From Lacticaseibacillus suilingensis (lineage in GTDB: Bacteria > Bacillota > Bacilli > Lactobacillales > Lactobacillaceae): 35,240 nucleotides of DNA. The notes under the pieces are model-generated. The model was not told where the DNA came from. It did no database searches and was given only the letters and a program-made list of their open reading frames with translations. The position numbers and the translations under genes were made by a program. Positions 1 through 7,966 of the stretch are shown here, piece after piece. Each line of letters opens with the position of its first letter. The stretch's first letter is position 1. The stretch is taken from assembly GCF_016861845.1 (NCBI RefSeq), contig NZ_BOLV01000022.1, positions 1 through 35,240 on the forward strand, given 5' to 3'.

Positions 1-74
1 ATCTTACAAGGACTCAGGCTATGAGTCTTTCTATTTGACTAATTTGTTGCACTTGAATTGTAAATCCGTCACAC

Positions 75-104
75 AAAAAATCGGTGAGAACTGAATATCA
101 CCGA
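75..104 (-). terminator. Rho-independent terminator of the PTS operon
   Basis: Read on the minus strand, TCGGTGA pairs with TCACCGA (98-104 with 81-87) around a 10-nt loop and is followed by a run of six T (75-80). It lies about 75 nt after the stop of the last PTS-operon gene and is the natural end of that transcript. Confidence 0.8.
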
Positions 105-179
105 CTTCTCAGTCCTGCCATAGTTGCACTGATCACTGATAAATGAAGCACCTACAATTAAAGTTAACTGTACCAGGAG

Positions 180-512
180 CTATTTGACTTTGGGCGTAAT
201 TCCTGTCTGCTGACGAACCTTCTTTTGAAAATATTTGATTTTCTTGTCATAGTCGTCAACAACCGCGCGAACATTCTGCTGCCCTTTCCAACCTGAATAC
301 CCGAACATCAACATGCCCAGTGCACCCAGGACTAAGAGCACAATGCCAACGATGTTTAACCACAAGGTCTTGCCATGGAAGAAGTAGATCAGAACAATGC
401 CAACGCCACTGAGAATGGTGCAAAGTTGAAACCAGTAGCCTAGGTTTTTCAACATATGCTTCTGATACGCAACTTCTTTTTCGTATCCCTTAGTCATTTC
501 GTCAATTGTCAT
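180..512 (-). CDS. Small membrane protein, last gene of the PTS operon
   Basis: About 110 residues. A short charged N-terminus (MTIDEM) is followed by two hydrophobic segments at about residues 28-45 and 52-75, then a Lys-rich cytoplasmic-looking tail, so this is probably a two-helix membrane hairpin. The start at 512 is chosen over an in-frame ATG at 536 because AGAAGGA lies about 8 nt upstream of it. It lies 33 nt after the IID gene and before the operon terminator, so it is co-transcribed with the transporter. I do not recognise the family. It is not the DUF956 (ManO) protein that often follows mannose PTS genes. A role as an accessory to the permease is only inferred from position. Confidence 0.75.
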   Translation of the reverse strand: MTIDEMTKGYEKEVAYQKHMLKNLGYWFQLCTILSGVGIVLIYFFHGKTLWLNIVGIVLLVLGALGMLMFGYSGWKGQQNVRAVVDDYDKKIKYFQKKVRQQTGITPKVK

Positions 513-545
513 TTTGATTTTCCTTCTTCCATACACGTTCGTAGT

Positions 546-1391
546 TTAGTAAGACAGGCCAGGGTTGAAGAAACCAACTAGAACACCGACGAGCGAAACA
601 ACAACGAGTAACAGCATGGTCCAGATAGCTGAAACATGCTTCTTAGCCATCAACCACCAGCAGAATAATGTTACAAGTACTGTCAGCAAACCAGGATAGA
701 TGCTGTTCAGCTTGTCTTGCAGATTCAGGAAGACTTTGCCATCAGCACCGCGCAACTTGAGTGAGGTTGTGACGTTAACCCATGATGCCAGAACCCCACC
801 AACAACCATACTGCCGACAATCCCGATAGCGTGACGAACAGCCGCGCCTTGTTTACCAACCAAGAAGCTAACCGCTTGATCACCGAAGCGATAACCACGG
901 AAATAAAGGAAACGTTGGCCAAAGTATGCCATCAATACCCAGGCAACAATGTAGAAAATCGCCCCGACTGGTGAACCGCCAGTTGACATACCAAGGGAAA
1001 TCCCTAAGAGAATGGGAATCAATGTCCCATCAATCAATGAATCACCAATACCAGCGATTGGGCCCATCAGGCCAGCACGCATATCGTTAATGGTCTCGCC
1101 GTCAATTTCTTTACCGTTCGCACGCGCCTGTTCCATGCTGGCCGTAACTCCGACAATCACCGTCCCAAGCATTGGATTGGTGTTGAAGAACGCAGTATAG
1201 GCTTGAATAGCTTTGACCTGGTCATCATGTTTTGGATACAGTTTTCTGAGAATTGGCAGCATTGATGCCATATACCCAAAAGTCTGCATATGTTCTTGTG
1301 AAAAGCAGGTCAACGCACCCCAGAACCAACGATGAAAAGATTTTGTCAGTGTTTTGTGATCAAGCTTTTTCATGTCATTTGTCGTTTCCAT
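546..1391 (-). CDS. PTS mannose/fructose/sorbose family, EIID component
   Basis: About 281 residues, the usual length for EIID of the mannose-class phosphotransferase system. With IIC it forms the membrane channel that brings in a sugar while IIB phosphorylates it. The N-terminal half carries the family signature around FHRWFWGALTCFSQEHMQ and the conserved NTNPMLGT and GIGDSLIDGT stretches. The C-terminal half contains hydrophobic helices ending near residue 280. The TTG that could start two codons earlier is only 4 nt from AGGAGG, so ATG at 1391 (10 nt from it) is preferred. The AGGAGG itself lies within the last codons of the IIC gene, which suggests translational coupling. Substrate cannot be read from sequence; mannose, fructose or sorbose are all possible. 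Confidence 0.95.
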   Translation of the reverse strand: METTNDMKKLDHKTLTKSFHRWFWGALTCFSQEHMQTFGYMASMLPILRKLYPKHDDQVKAIQAYTAFFNTNPMLGTVIVGVTASMEQARANGKEIDGETINDMRAGLMGPIAGIGDSLIDGTLIPILLGISLGMSTGGSPVGAIFYIVAWVLMAYFGQRFLYFRGYRFGDQAVSFLVGKQGAAVRHAIGIVGSMVVGGVLASWVNVTTSLKLRGADGKVFLNLQDKLNSIYPGLLTVLVTLFCWWLMAKKHVSAIWTMLLLVVVSLVGVLVGFFNPGLSY

Positions 1392-1393
1392 GA

Positions 1394-2257
1394 TCAAATA
1401 TCCTCCTCATCATCATCGTCACTTGGTCCATCTGCTGGTGCTGCACTATCCTTTGAAGGTGTGTTGTTAGAACCAGACATCTCAATTTCATAAATAATAA
1501 CCGCAAACAGTAACGATACAACTGTGACTGAGACTAAGTTCAAGTGTAGTGAAGCAGCAAGTGTGAATCCAACTAAGAACGGAATGAAATCAGCTGCTTT
1601 ACCAACAATTTGCCGAAGCAGAATCGCAATCCCGACACATGGCAGCATGCCGCCGACCGTGAACAGTGTCTTCATGGCAATGCCGTCCATTGGTAAGGCA
1701 CTACGCAAAGCTGTAACCGCCGTAGCACCGTAGTATGTGAGTAACATTGTTGGTAAAAATGAGAACAATGCATGTGAGATCCAAGGCCAGCCAAAGTTAA
1801 CAGCTGTTAATTTATCAATCTTGCCATTATGAACGTCTTTCCAACCAAAGGACTGCCAAACCAGGTTCATTGTTGCAACAGCGTAGTACAAAACCGTCCC
1901 GACAGTTCCGACTAATGTCCCAACTGACTTAGCCAAGTTAGCAGCACCGCCACCCAGCGGATTCAATCCTTGCGAAGAAATTGCAACCATTGCTAGAGGA
2001 ATCCCAATATAAGAAATAGCACGAACATCGGCAGAAACAGTACCACCTGGGGTAACCAATGCGATATAAACCAACTGCATCGCAACCCCGCAGGCAATCC
2101 CTAACTGAAGATTACCTAGAATAATGCCACAGACAAGACCCCCAACCAATGGACGGCCAATGGTATAATTACCAACCGCTTGACCAGCCATACATGAGTT
2201 GGAACATAAGCAAGCGAAAACACCTAAAATAGCTGCCTGAAACCAACTAATTGTCAT
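1394..2257 (-). CDS. PTS mannose/fructose/sorbose family, EIIC component
   Basis: 287 residues with about seven to eight hydrophobic segments and the EII-Sor IIC features: an N-terminal AILGVFACLCSNSCMAG, the GRPLVGGLVCGIILG loop and ALVTPGGTVSADVRAISY. It is the sugar-translocating membrane subunit that pairs with IID downstream. The C-terminus is a very acidic tail (SDDDDEEDI), and the GAG GAG GAT codons of that tail supply the AGGAGG used by the IID gene. A long imperfect hairpin sits between IIB and this gene. Family assignment is firm; substrate is unknown. Confidence 0.95.
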   Translation of the reverse strand: MTISWFQAAILGVFACLCSNSCMAGQAVGNYTIGRPLVGGLVCGIILGNLQLGIACGVAMQLVYIALVTPGGTVSADVRAISYIGIPLAMVAISSQGLNPLGGGAANLAKSVGTLVGTVGTVLYYAVATMNLVWQSFGWKDVHNGKIDKLTAVNFGWPWISHALFSFLPTMLLTYYGATAVTALRSALPMDGIAMKTLFTVGGMLPCVGIAILLRQIVGKAADFIPFLVGFTLAASLHLNLVSVTVVSLLFAVIIYEIEMSGSNNTPSKDSAAPADGPSDDDDEEDI

Positions 2258-2299
2258 TTTTCTTACCTTCCTTTTTTGTGAGCGTGAGCAGGAGCGTTT

Positions 2300-2379
2300 A
2301 GAAACCGGAGCATAAGTGGCCTTGGACGTGATGGTCGCACTTTGACCATTGCGGCCAAGGTCCTTATGTGCAGGTTTCT
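2300..2379. repeat. 80-bp imperfect palindrome between PTS IIB and IIC genes
   Basis: AGAAACC (2300-2306) pairs with GGTTTCT (2373-2379). Inside, CATAAG (2311-2316) pairs with CTTATG (2363-2368), a GGCC/GGCC block follows with bulges, and ATGGTC (2331-2336) pairs with GACCAT (2344-2349). The whole 150-nt gap between IIB and IIC is mostly this structure. There is no T-run, so it is not a simple terminator. It may be a dispersed lactobacillus intergenic element, or an mRNA-stability or processing hairpin that sets IIA-IIB against IIC-IID expression. Confidence 0.6.
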
Positions 2380-2408
2380 GCGACTGCGAGCGCGTTATTG
2401 TTCAACCA

Positions 2409-2903
2409 TTAATACCCAAAGCGTGACTTGAATTTGTCCCAACTACCAATCCGCTGATCTGGCAACAGCGCAAACTCAACTTTATAACCAGCCTTCTCAA
2501 TCGCTTCAAAGGCATCGCCTTCCTCTTGGGTAAAGGACTGATTGTCTCCGAGTTTGACCGCGTTGTCGCGATCATTACCTGGACCGACAACAACTGTTTT
2601 AATGTCGCCCGGCTTGAAGTTCATATCGACCAAGATCTTTTTCATATCTTGAGGACTCTTGGTGATGAGAAAATACTTGGTTGCTGAGTTCAACACCTTA
2701 TCCTTAACCTTGTCAAAATGATCTAACGTCCAAACGAAGGTCTTCTTGTCAGACGCTGCCATATAGGCTTCCTTCAAAATCGGATTGTTTGCCGCTTTGT
2801 CGTTTACCGCAATAATCCCATCCATCGGGTATTCCTTGCCCCAACGAACCGTGATCAAGCCATGAATCATGCGATCATCAATACGTACAAACGAAATTGC
2901 CAT
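2409..2903 (-). CDS. PTS mannose/fructose/sorbose family, EIIB component
   Basis: 164 residues from ATG at 2903. This is the cytoplasmic subunit that takes phosphate from IIA and passes it to the sugar. The signature RIDDRMIHG sits at residues 7-15, so His14 is the predicted phosphorylation site. Length fits the family. The upstream GTG at 2912 is rejected because it overlaps AAGGAG, which is 8 nt from the ATG. It follows IIA by 12 nt. An 80-bp palindrome separates it from IIC. Confidence 0.95.
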   Translation of the reverse strand: MAISFVRIDDRMIHGLITVRWGKEYPMDGIIAVNDKAANNPILKEAYMAASDKKTFVWTLDHFDKVKDKVLNSATKYFLITKSPQDMKKILVDMNFKPGDIKTVVVGPGNDRDNAVKLGDNQSFTQEEGDAFEAIEKAGYKVEFALLPDQRIGSWDKFKSRFGY

Positions 2904-2915
2904 TTTGCTCACTCC

Positions 2916-3353
2916 TTAAATATCGTCATCGTCAGAAGCTTCTGATGAGGTCGTCTGAAATTCTTTGATGGCCGCGGTTGCTTCTGAAAATGCTTTTTCT
3001 TTTAACGCTGAGTTATCTAAACTGTCTTTCGACATCAATGTGGTTAACGCCATTGGGAAGTTCATCCCGCCAAGAACAAGCGTATCTTGCAGCTTGCCAT
3101 GGTCGTTCAAAATGTTGCAAACCGTTGTGAGTGGACTACCGCCGACAATATCTGCCAGAACAACAAAGCTTGCATCCTCTGGCAGGGTCTTTAGCAATGC
3201 CTCAAACCGTGTTCCAAATGTTGAAGCTGCTTCATCGGGTTTTAAACCAACCGCAATGACAGAACCAATCGCATCATCGCCCGCAAACATACCCAAGGTT
3301 TGCTTTAAGCCACTGGAGAAATCACCGTGACTGACAAGAAGCAAATATTTCAT
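2916..3353 (-). CDS. PTS mannose/fructose/sorbose family, EIIA component
   Basis: 145 residues, first gene of the operon. This is the cytoplasmic subunit that accepts phosphate from HPr. MKYLLLVSHGDFSSG places the active-site His at residue 9, and the VLADIVGGSPLT motif of the EIIA-man fold is present. The C-terminus is acidic (ASDDDDI), as in the IIC protein. AAAGGA lies 9 nt before the ATG. The divergent regulator upstream also carries an EIIA-man-like domain, in line with PTS-controlled regulation. Confidence 0.95.
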   Translation of the reverse strand: MKYLLLVSHGDFSSGLKQTLGMFAGDDAIGSVIAVGLKPDEAASTFGTRFEALLKTLPEDASFVVLADIVGGSPLTTVCNILNDHGKLQDTLVLGGMNFPMALTTLMSKDSLDNSALKEKAFSEATAAIKEFQTTSSEASDDDDI

Positions 3354-3384
3354 CTAAATCATCCTTTTATCAAGACTATGAAAA

Positions 3385-3414
3385 TATGTATTTACCGCAA
3401 AAGGCGACAATCAA
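3385..3414 (-). promoter_or_regulatory. Candidate promoter of the PTS operon
   Basis: On the minus strand TTGATT (3409-3414) and TACATA (3385-3390) are separated by 18 nt and lie about 30 nt before the IIA gene. This is a vegetative-type promoter by appearance. I found no convincing minus 24/minus 12 (TTGGCAC-N4-TTGC) promoter facing the operon. Confidence 0.4.
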
Positions 3415-3538
3415 CCGAAGTACAACTGAAAGTGATCCATTATTGTTCGGACAGTATTGCGGTTGTCCCCGCGAGGAACGCCCTCCCTTCTGCAATCGTT
3501 ATGTAAGTCGTTTTCTCTCTATATCTGGACGTCAACAA

Positions 3539-3552
3539 GGTTAACGCTTACA
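3539..3552. promoter_or_regulatory. cre-like CcpA operator
   Basis: Read on the minus strand the 14 bases are TGTAAGCGTTAACC, matching the cre consensus TGWAANCGNTNWCA at all but the last base. It lies between the divergent PTS operon and its regulator, so carbon catabolite repression by CcpA is expected for one or both. Confidence 0.65.
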
Positions 3553-3596
3553 ATCATTATGCTAAGCGCATTACTAATAAAAGTCACGAAGACGTT

Positions 3597-3624
3597 GTGC
3601 TTAATTTACAAAAATAGTGCTTAA
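3597..3624. promoter_or_regulatory. Direct repeat GTGCTTAA x2, possible regulator operator
   Basis: GTGCTTAA occurs at 3597-3604 and 3617-3624, 20 bp apart start to start. The repeats lie immediately before the regulator's ribosome binding site. Two copies on nearly the same DNA face would suit autoregulation. This is inference from spacing only. Confidence 0.3.
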
Positions 3625-3636
3625 GGGGTGGTTTCT

Positions 3637-6168
3637 TTGAACGCAGTAGAAAAACTTTATGCGACAATTGTGCAACACTTTCCAACTGAACGAATCACAA
3701 CTAATCAGGCTGCCGATGCAGTGGGGCTAACACGCGGCGTGACCAGTAGTTATTTATCTAAGCTCGAAAAGCAAGGCAAACTGCTCAAGACCGGCAGTAG
3801 ACCAGTTTACTGGCAAGTCAAGCGGGCCCATTCCGCTTTTGACGACTTAATCGGTGTCCACGGTAGTTTAAGCACTAACATTCAGCTGGCAATCGAAGCA
3901 ATCGTCTATCCAACACATGGATTGCCGATCTTCATCACTGGTCCAGCCGGTAGTGGCAAATTGCCATTTGCTCAGGCAATTTATCACGAAGCCATTCGTC
4001 GTGAAGTGCTTAAGAAAACAGCTGTGTTTAAAATCATTGATTGTGCCAACTATAAGGATCATCCAGGGACACTCAAAAAGAAGTTGCAAAGTGAGAACAA
4101 TGCAACGACGGCAGATGGCACCGCCGAAAGTGGCTACTTGTATATTAAAAATGTGCAGATGCTAGGTTCATCAGATCAACACTATCTTTTCACGCACACC
4201 AACCAGCAACAAACCACTGCTTTTCGTTACATCTATTCAGGAACAACTGAAATTTTCAAAGCAGCGCGCGTCTGGTTCAAAAGTGCAGCAGTTCAGATTA
4301 AACTAAGCGCTTTTAGCGATCGACCTTTAAACGAGCGCATTACGTTTGCGGCGATGTACCTTCAACAACAGGCTGATCAAATCAATAAAGAGATCTTGAT
4401 CGCACCAAACGAGTTGATCAAACTGGCAAATTTTGATCACGTCAATAACATCACGGCATTGAATAACCGTGTTCAGTTGCTTTGCGCTGGCGCCTATGCC
4501 AATGCGCCTGAGCATATACCACTTCGTCTTGGTCAAACTGATATGAATGCGATTCTAGTAACGCCTAAACAACAAAACTTGCAAGCAAGAATCACATCTT
4601 TGATCACCAGCGCGTTGCAGCTTGGCCCAACAACTGACGCGCTTTTTAAGAAACTTTCTGACTCGCTAAACAATGGCGAGTCCATCACTGAACAGAATTT
4701 TCTTTTGGCGAAAGTGCTCAATCAAGTCGATACCATTGCTGGTGAAAAGCTTCTGTCTGTATTTGCGCAAGCCATTCAAAAGGACGCTAAAACGTATATC
4801 ACCCATATATATGGTGTGACGTTTCCCAGCGACAATATTTTCTGGCAAAATGTGGCACTTGCCTTCGTATTCGCGAGTGTTTGTCGCGACAACTTGCCAG
4901 ACACACAATCAGCACTGAAAATTCAGAAAGCAATCAAGCACCGTTATCCTCGAAGTTACTACCTTTTCAAGCACTTTTTGACTAAGTTAAAAGCGCAGTA
5001 TGTTCAAAGCCCTTACTATTATTTGCCATTCTTCATGATAATGATTCATTGCGAAAGTAAAATCGAATCAGTGCAATACAATGCCATCCTGCTTGCTCAC
5101 GGCGAACACACCGCATCGAGCATCCAGCAAGTGGTGAATTCGCTTTGCGGTAATTACTTTTTTGAGGCTTTTGATATGCCCATTGATGTGACACTTGATC
5201 AAATCAACGGTTACGTTCAGGAATACCTAACCGATCAAAGTCCATCTGCTAAGGGTAATATTGTCTTATTCGATATGGGTTCTTTGCGCCAGATGTTCAG
5301 AGAAATTAAAAAGGTATCTGATCAAGAGCTGATTGTGGTCAACAACGTAACCACTGCTATGGCGCTCGATATTGGCCTGCGCGTTCAGCGTAATGATGCC
5401 TTCCAGTCCATCGCTGAAGCCAGCGAGCAATATGGTGCAACAACTGAAGCCCAATATTACGAAGGCTTATCAAACAAGAAGAACATTATCGTCTCTTGCA
5501 TGTCTGGCGTCGGTCTGTCTGAAGAAGTCAAAAAGCTAATTGATGCGACCCTTTCGCCAGCACTTGAAGTCATTGCCGTTGACTACAAAGAACTCCATAC
5601 CCTGCTCACCAATCATGATCGAAAATTTTTCTCGAATACCCAGTTAATCTTAACCACCACCGATGTTGCTGGCGATATCGGGGGCGATATCGGCATTGAT
5701 ATCGTGAATGTCTATAATGTTTTCGATAAGGCCTCCTCACAAAAAATGCAAACTGTCCTACGCAATTGTGGTGAAAGCCCCCAGTCCATTAATGAACTCA
5801 TTGATCGATTGGTTCGCTTCTTGTCGATTGAAGGTATCCGCGGCCGCTTGCAGATCCTGAATCCCGATATTGTCATTCAAGAAAGTCAACGTATTGTCTC
5901 CCACTACGAAGACTTCTACAACGTCAAATTCGGATCCAGACTAAAGCTCAATCTCTACATGCACTTGTCCTTAATGATTGAACGCATGATGACCAGCAGA
6001 CGCAGCACTACTTCAATTGATCGTGCAACCTTAACCCCACCTGAGCAAGAATTCTTCTCCCTTTCCAGCGGCATTTTTCAGCCAGTTGAGCAAAAATTCA
6101 ATATCAAGGTGCAGGACTACGAAATTGCTTTGCTTTATCAACTGCTCAAGGACTTTATTTTTGGATAA
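3637..6168 (+). CDS. LevR/ManR-type PTS-controlled regulator with degenerate AAA+ domain
   Basis: 843 residues. Order of domains: N-terminal winged-helix DNA-binding region (about 1-60), AAA+ region (about 80-300), PRD1 (about 400-475), EIIA-man-like domain with HGEH at His488/His491, EIIB-Gat-like domain with SCMSGVG at Cys621, and PRD2 (about 745-843). This is the architecture of LevR and ManR, sigma-54 activators that sense PTS phosphorylation. Here Walker A reads GPAGSGKL, with Leu where Ser/Thr binds Mg. The Walker B region reads YLYIKNV without the Asp-Glu pair. The GAFTGA loop that touches sigma-54 is missing after LKKKLQ. TTG at 3637 is taken as start because AAGGGG lies 8 nt upstream; GTG at 3628 overlaps that site. 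It is divergent from the PTS operon and presumably controls it. Confidence 0.9.
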   Translation: MNAVEKLYATIVQHFPTERITTNQAADAVGLTRGVTSSYLSKLEKQGKLLKTGSRPVYWQVKRAHSAFDDLIGVHGSLSTNIQLAIEAIVYPTHGLPIFITGPAGSGKLPFAQAIYHEAIRREVLKKTAVFKIIDCANYKDHPGTLKKKLQSENNATTADGTAESGYLYIKNVQMLGSSDQHYLFTHTNQQQTTAFRYIYSGTTEIFKAARVWFKSAAVQIKLSAFSDRPLNERITFAAMYLQQQADQINKEILIAPNELIKLANFDHVNNITALNNRVQLLCAGAYANAPEHIPLRLGQTDMNAILVTPKQQNLQARITSLITSALQLGPTTDALFKKLSDSLNNGESITEQNFLLAKVLNQVDTIAGEKLLSVFAQAIQKDAKTYITHIYGVTFPSDNIFWQNVALAFVFASVCRDNLPDTQSALKIQKAIKHRYPRSYYLFKHFLTKLKAQYVQSPYYYLPFFMIMIHCESKIESVQYNAILLAHGEHTASSIQQVVNSLCGNYFFEAFDMPIDVTLDQINGYVQEYLTDQSPSAKGNIVLFDMGSLRQMFREIKKVSDQELIVVNNVTTAMALDIGLRVQRNDAFQSIAEASEQYGATTEAQYYEGLSNKKNIIVSCMSGVGLSEEVKKLIDATLSPALEVIAVDYKELHTLLTNHDRKFFSNTQLILTTTDVAGDIGGDIGIDIVNVYNVFDKASSQKMQTVLRNCGESPQSINELIDRLVRFLSIEGIRGRLQILNPDIVIQESQRIVSHYEDFYNVKFGSRLKLNLYMHLSLMIERMMTSRRSTTSIDRATLTPPEQEFFSLSSGIFQPVEQKFNIKVQDYEIALLYQLLKDFIFG

Positions 6169-6218
6169 CAACCCCTACTTAATAGATGTAGGTAGTTGCG
6201 CAGCGCAAGTAGCATTAG

Positions 6219-6238
6219 GTGTAAAGTTTCTCTCGGTT
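6219..6238 (+). repeat. Left terminal inverted repeat of the IS
   Basis: GTGTAAAGTTTCTCTCGGTT, paired with the right end at 7927-7946. It is followed at once by a small hairpin (CTCGG with CCGAG). Confidence 0.8.
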
Positions 6239-6327
6239 AGGTCCGAGTCAGAAGGATAAATTGACAAAAGAAGACCGCTTGTCCTCTAATTGAGCTACCA
6301 CACAAAATCAGAGAGAAGCGATCTTCC

Positions 6328-7725
6328 ATGTCCTCAATTGTAGCAATTGTCCTTGAAGCTTTAAAGTCCAATGACTCCATTATCAGTGCTGAAAGTCAAA
6401 TGATGACCGAGCTCAGCCAGTTGGTCTGTGCCGGCGTAGCTCAGGCTTGTGAGCAACTTGATGATGATTTGTGCCTTGGTCATAAGGATTACAGAATCAT
6501 TCACAAGTATCAGCGGCACATCACTGCCATGTTCGGTGATGTCCTGTTTAAGCGGCGCTTGGTGAAAGATGACAGTGGCCGGCTCTTTTACCCGTTTGAC
6601 GAAAAGGTTGGCTTAGCTACGGGTCGACGCTTCACACCAATGATCATGGCTAAGGTCGCCGAACTAGCCTCGTTGACTGTGATGCGGACAACCGCGAAGG
6701 CCGTTGATCTTCTAACGCCATTCTCAATGTCAGCGATGACCGTGGACAACTTAGTGCGCGAGGCTGGACAAGAGCTAGACACGGTACGTGAAGCCGAGGC
6801 CAAGTACGTCACGGTGGAGGTAGACCGGCGAGCAGTACCGCAACTGTTCATCGAAGGCGATGCCTTTGAGGTGAAGCTGAAGCATGGCACTCAGGTAATG
6901 GTTCATCGCGTCCAAATCAGTGAAGGCGTGACGCAGTCAGGCAAGCGGCACCAGTTGATCAACCGGCATAGCATCACCGGGCTGTCGCACGAGAAGGTCT
7001 TTGATGAAGCCAGGTCATACATCGACCAGCACTACGATTTGCGCGAGACGTGCGCCCTGACCGGCAGTGATAATGGGTCTGGTTATAGTCCTAAGGCGTT
7101 CAAGGAGTTGGTCCCGGGCGCCGCTAGGTGGGCGCACGTGCTAGACGGCTACCACCTGAATCGCAAGCTCAAGGAGCGGTTCAGCATGATGCCACGTGAT
7201 CTGCAAGACATACTCCGCAAGTCAGTTTGGACTGGCAACAAGGCCAGAACAGAGATGGTCTTGGATACCGCGGAAAGCATGGTTCAAGACACCGATTCAG
7301 GGGACTCAATGCGCAGTGAATGGCTCGATAATCTCACCAAGCTTCGGCGCTATCTTGACCGAAATTGGCCTTACATCGAGGCACTTTCGAATCGACAATT
7401 GGATCGGCGTGGACTTGGAAGCTGTGAGTCTAACCATAGACGGTATACGTATCGGACCAAGCTGCAGGGCCGTTCATGGACAAGAAGTGGTCTGATCGCA
7501 GAGTTGAGGATCATTGACGCGCTGCAGAACGATGATTACCTCAGCAGTCTGGAAGCTACGGCATTTCTGGAAACGCAAATCAAGCCGGAAGTGAAGACCA
7601 CGCTTCGGAGCCTTCAGCTGTTTGGGCCAGCGCTTACAACGCACCGGGGTGCTTATCAGGGACGTATAGCGCTGTACGCAAGTACTAGTTCGGGCACTGG
7701 TCACCTAGCACACATCTTCAACTGA
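6328..7725 (+). CDS. ISLre2-family transposase
   Basis: 465 residues, a typical full length for this family (formerly UPF0236). The N-terminal half has the conserved YQRHI and PFDEKVGLATGRRFTP-like region. The C-terminal half has TGSDNGSGY and VLDGYHLNRKLKERF with acidic residues expected for DDE-type catalysis, then LGSCESNHRRYTYRTK, whose Glu fits the last catalytic acid. No frameshift or internal stop is seen, so the gene looks intact and possibly active. Catalyses strand transfer using the flanking repeats. The ribosome site is weak (GAGAGAAG), as often seen for transposases. Confidence 0.92.
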   Translation: MSSIVAIVLEALKSNDSIISAESQMMTELSQLVCAGVAQACEQLDDDLCLGHKDYRIIHKYQRHITAMFGDVLFKRRLVKDDSGRLFYPFDEKVGLATGRRFTPMIMAKVAELASLTVMRTTAKAVDLLTPFSMSAMTVDNLVREAGQELDTVREAEAKYVTVEVDRRAVPQLFIEGDAFEVKLKHGTQVMVHRVQISEGVTQSGKRHQLINRHSITGLSHEKVFDEARSYIDQHYDLRETCALTGSDNGSGYSPKAFKELVPGAARWAHVLDGYHLNRKLKERFSMMPRDLQDILRKSVWTGNKARTEMVLDTAESMVQDTDSGDSMRSEWLDNLTKLRRYLDRNWPYIEALSNRQLDRRGLGSCESNHRRYTYRTKLQGRSWTRSGLIAELRIIDALQNDDYLSSLEATAFLETQIKPEVKTTLRSLQLFGPALTTHRGAYQGRIALYASTSSGTGHLAHIFN

Positions 7726-7737
7726 ACCCACTCAGTA

Positions 7738-7891
7738 GGCCAGGATGACCGGAGCAGGAATGGCGTCAGGGGTGACGTCTGTGTTGGCGATTTATCGCCT
7801 ACACAGAGGCCGAGCTTTGAGACTCGCAAAGCGAGGCTCAAAGTCGTGCCCACCCCGTTCCACGCCAATTCCTGTGGAGGTCGTCCTGGCC
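7738..7891 (+). other. Branched palindrome (three-way junction) in the IS 3' region
   Basis: Outer arms GGCCAGGATGACC (7738-7750) and GGTCGTCCTGGCC (7879-7891) pair at 12 of 13 positions. The stem continues with bulges through 7751-7766 with 7862-7878 and GGGGTGACG with CGTGCCCACCCC. It opens into two independent hairpins: 7779-7806 (CTGTGT.GGCGA with TCGCC.ACACAG) and 7815-7843 (CTTTGAG.CTCGC, AAA loop, GCGAG.CTCAAAG). It lies between the transposase stop and the right inverted repeat, and is transcribed with the transposase if there is read-through. Confidence 0.7.
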
Positions 7892-7926
7892 GGCAGTCGA
7901 GCAAAAAAGAATAGTTCAATTAGTGG

Positions 7927-7946
7927 AACCGAGAAAGACTTGACAC
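7927..7946 (-). repeat. Right terminal inverted repeat of the IS
   Basis: Inverted copy of the left end, 17 of 20 identical. The terminal bases contain TTGACA (7940-7945) facing outward, which could act as a minus 35 box in other contexts. No minus 10 box is correctly spaced here. Confidence 0.8.
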
Positions 7947-7966
7947 ATACACACTGCCGCGTGAGG

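Larger units (their letters stand above)
6219..7946 (+). mobile_element. ISLre2-family insertion sequence
   Basis: A single transposase gene is flanked by terminal inverted repeats. The left end starts GTGTAAAGTTTCTCTCGGTT and the right end, read inward, starts GTGTCAAGTCTTTCTCGGTT, matching at 17 of 20 positions. Total length about 1.73 kb. The family makes short target duplications of about 9 bp, but TAGCATTAG before the left end does not match ATACACACT after the right end. It marks the boundary between the sugar module and the conjugative region. About 200 bp of foldable DNA lies between the transposase stop and the right end. Confidence 0.85.

Noticed and set aside
3446-3460. Sigma-54 promoter TTCGGAC-AGTA-TTGC
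   Set aside because: It faces the regulator rather than the PTS operon and lacks the GG of the minus 24 element.
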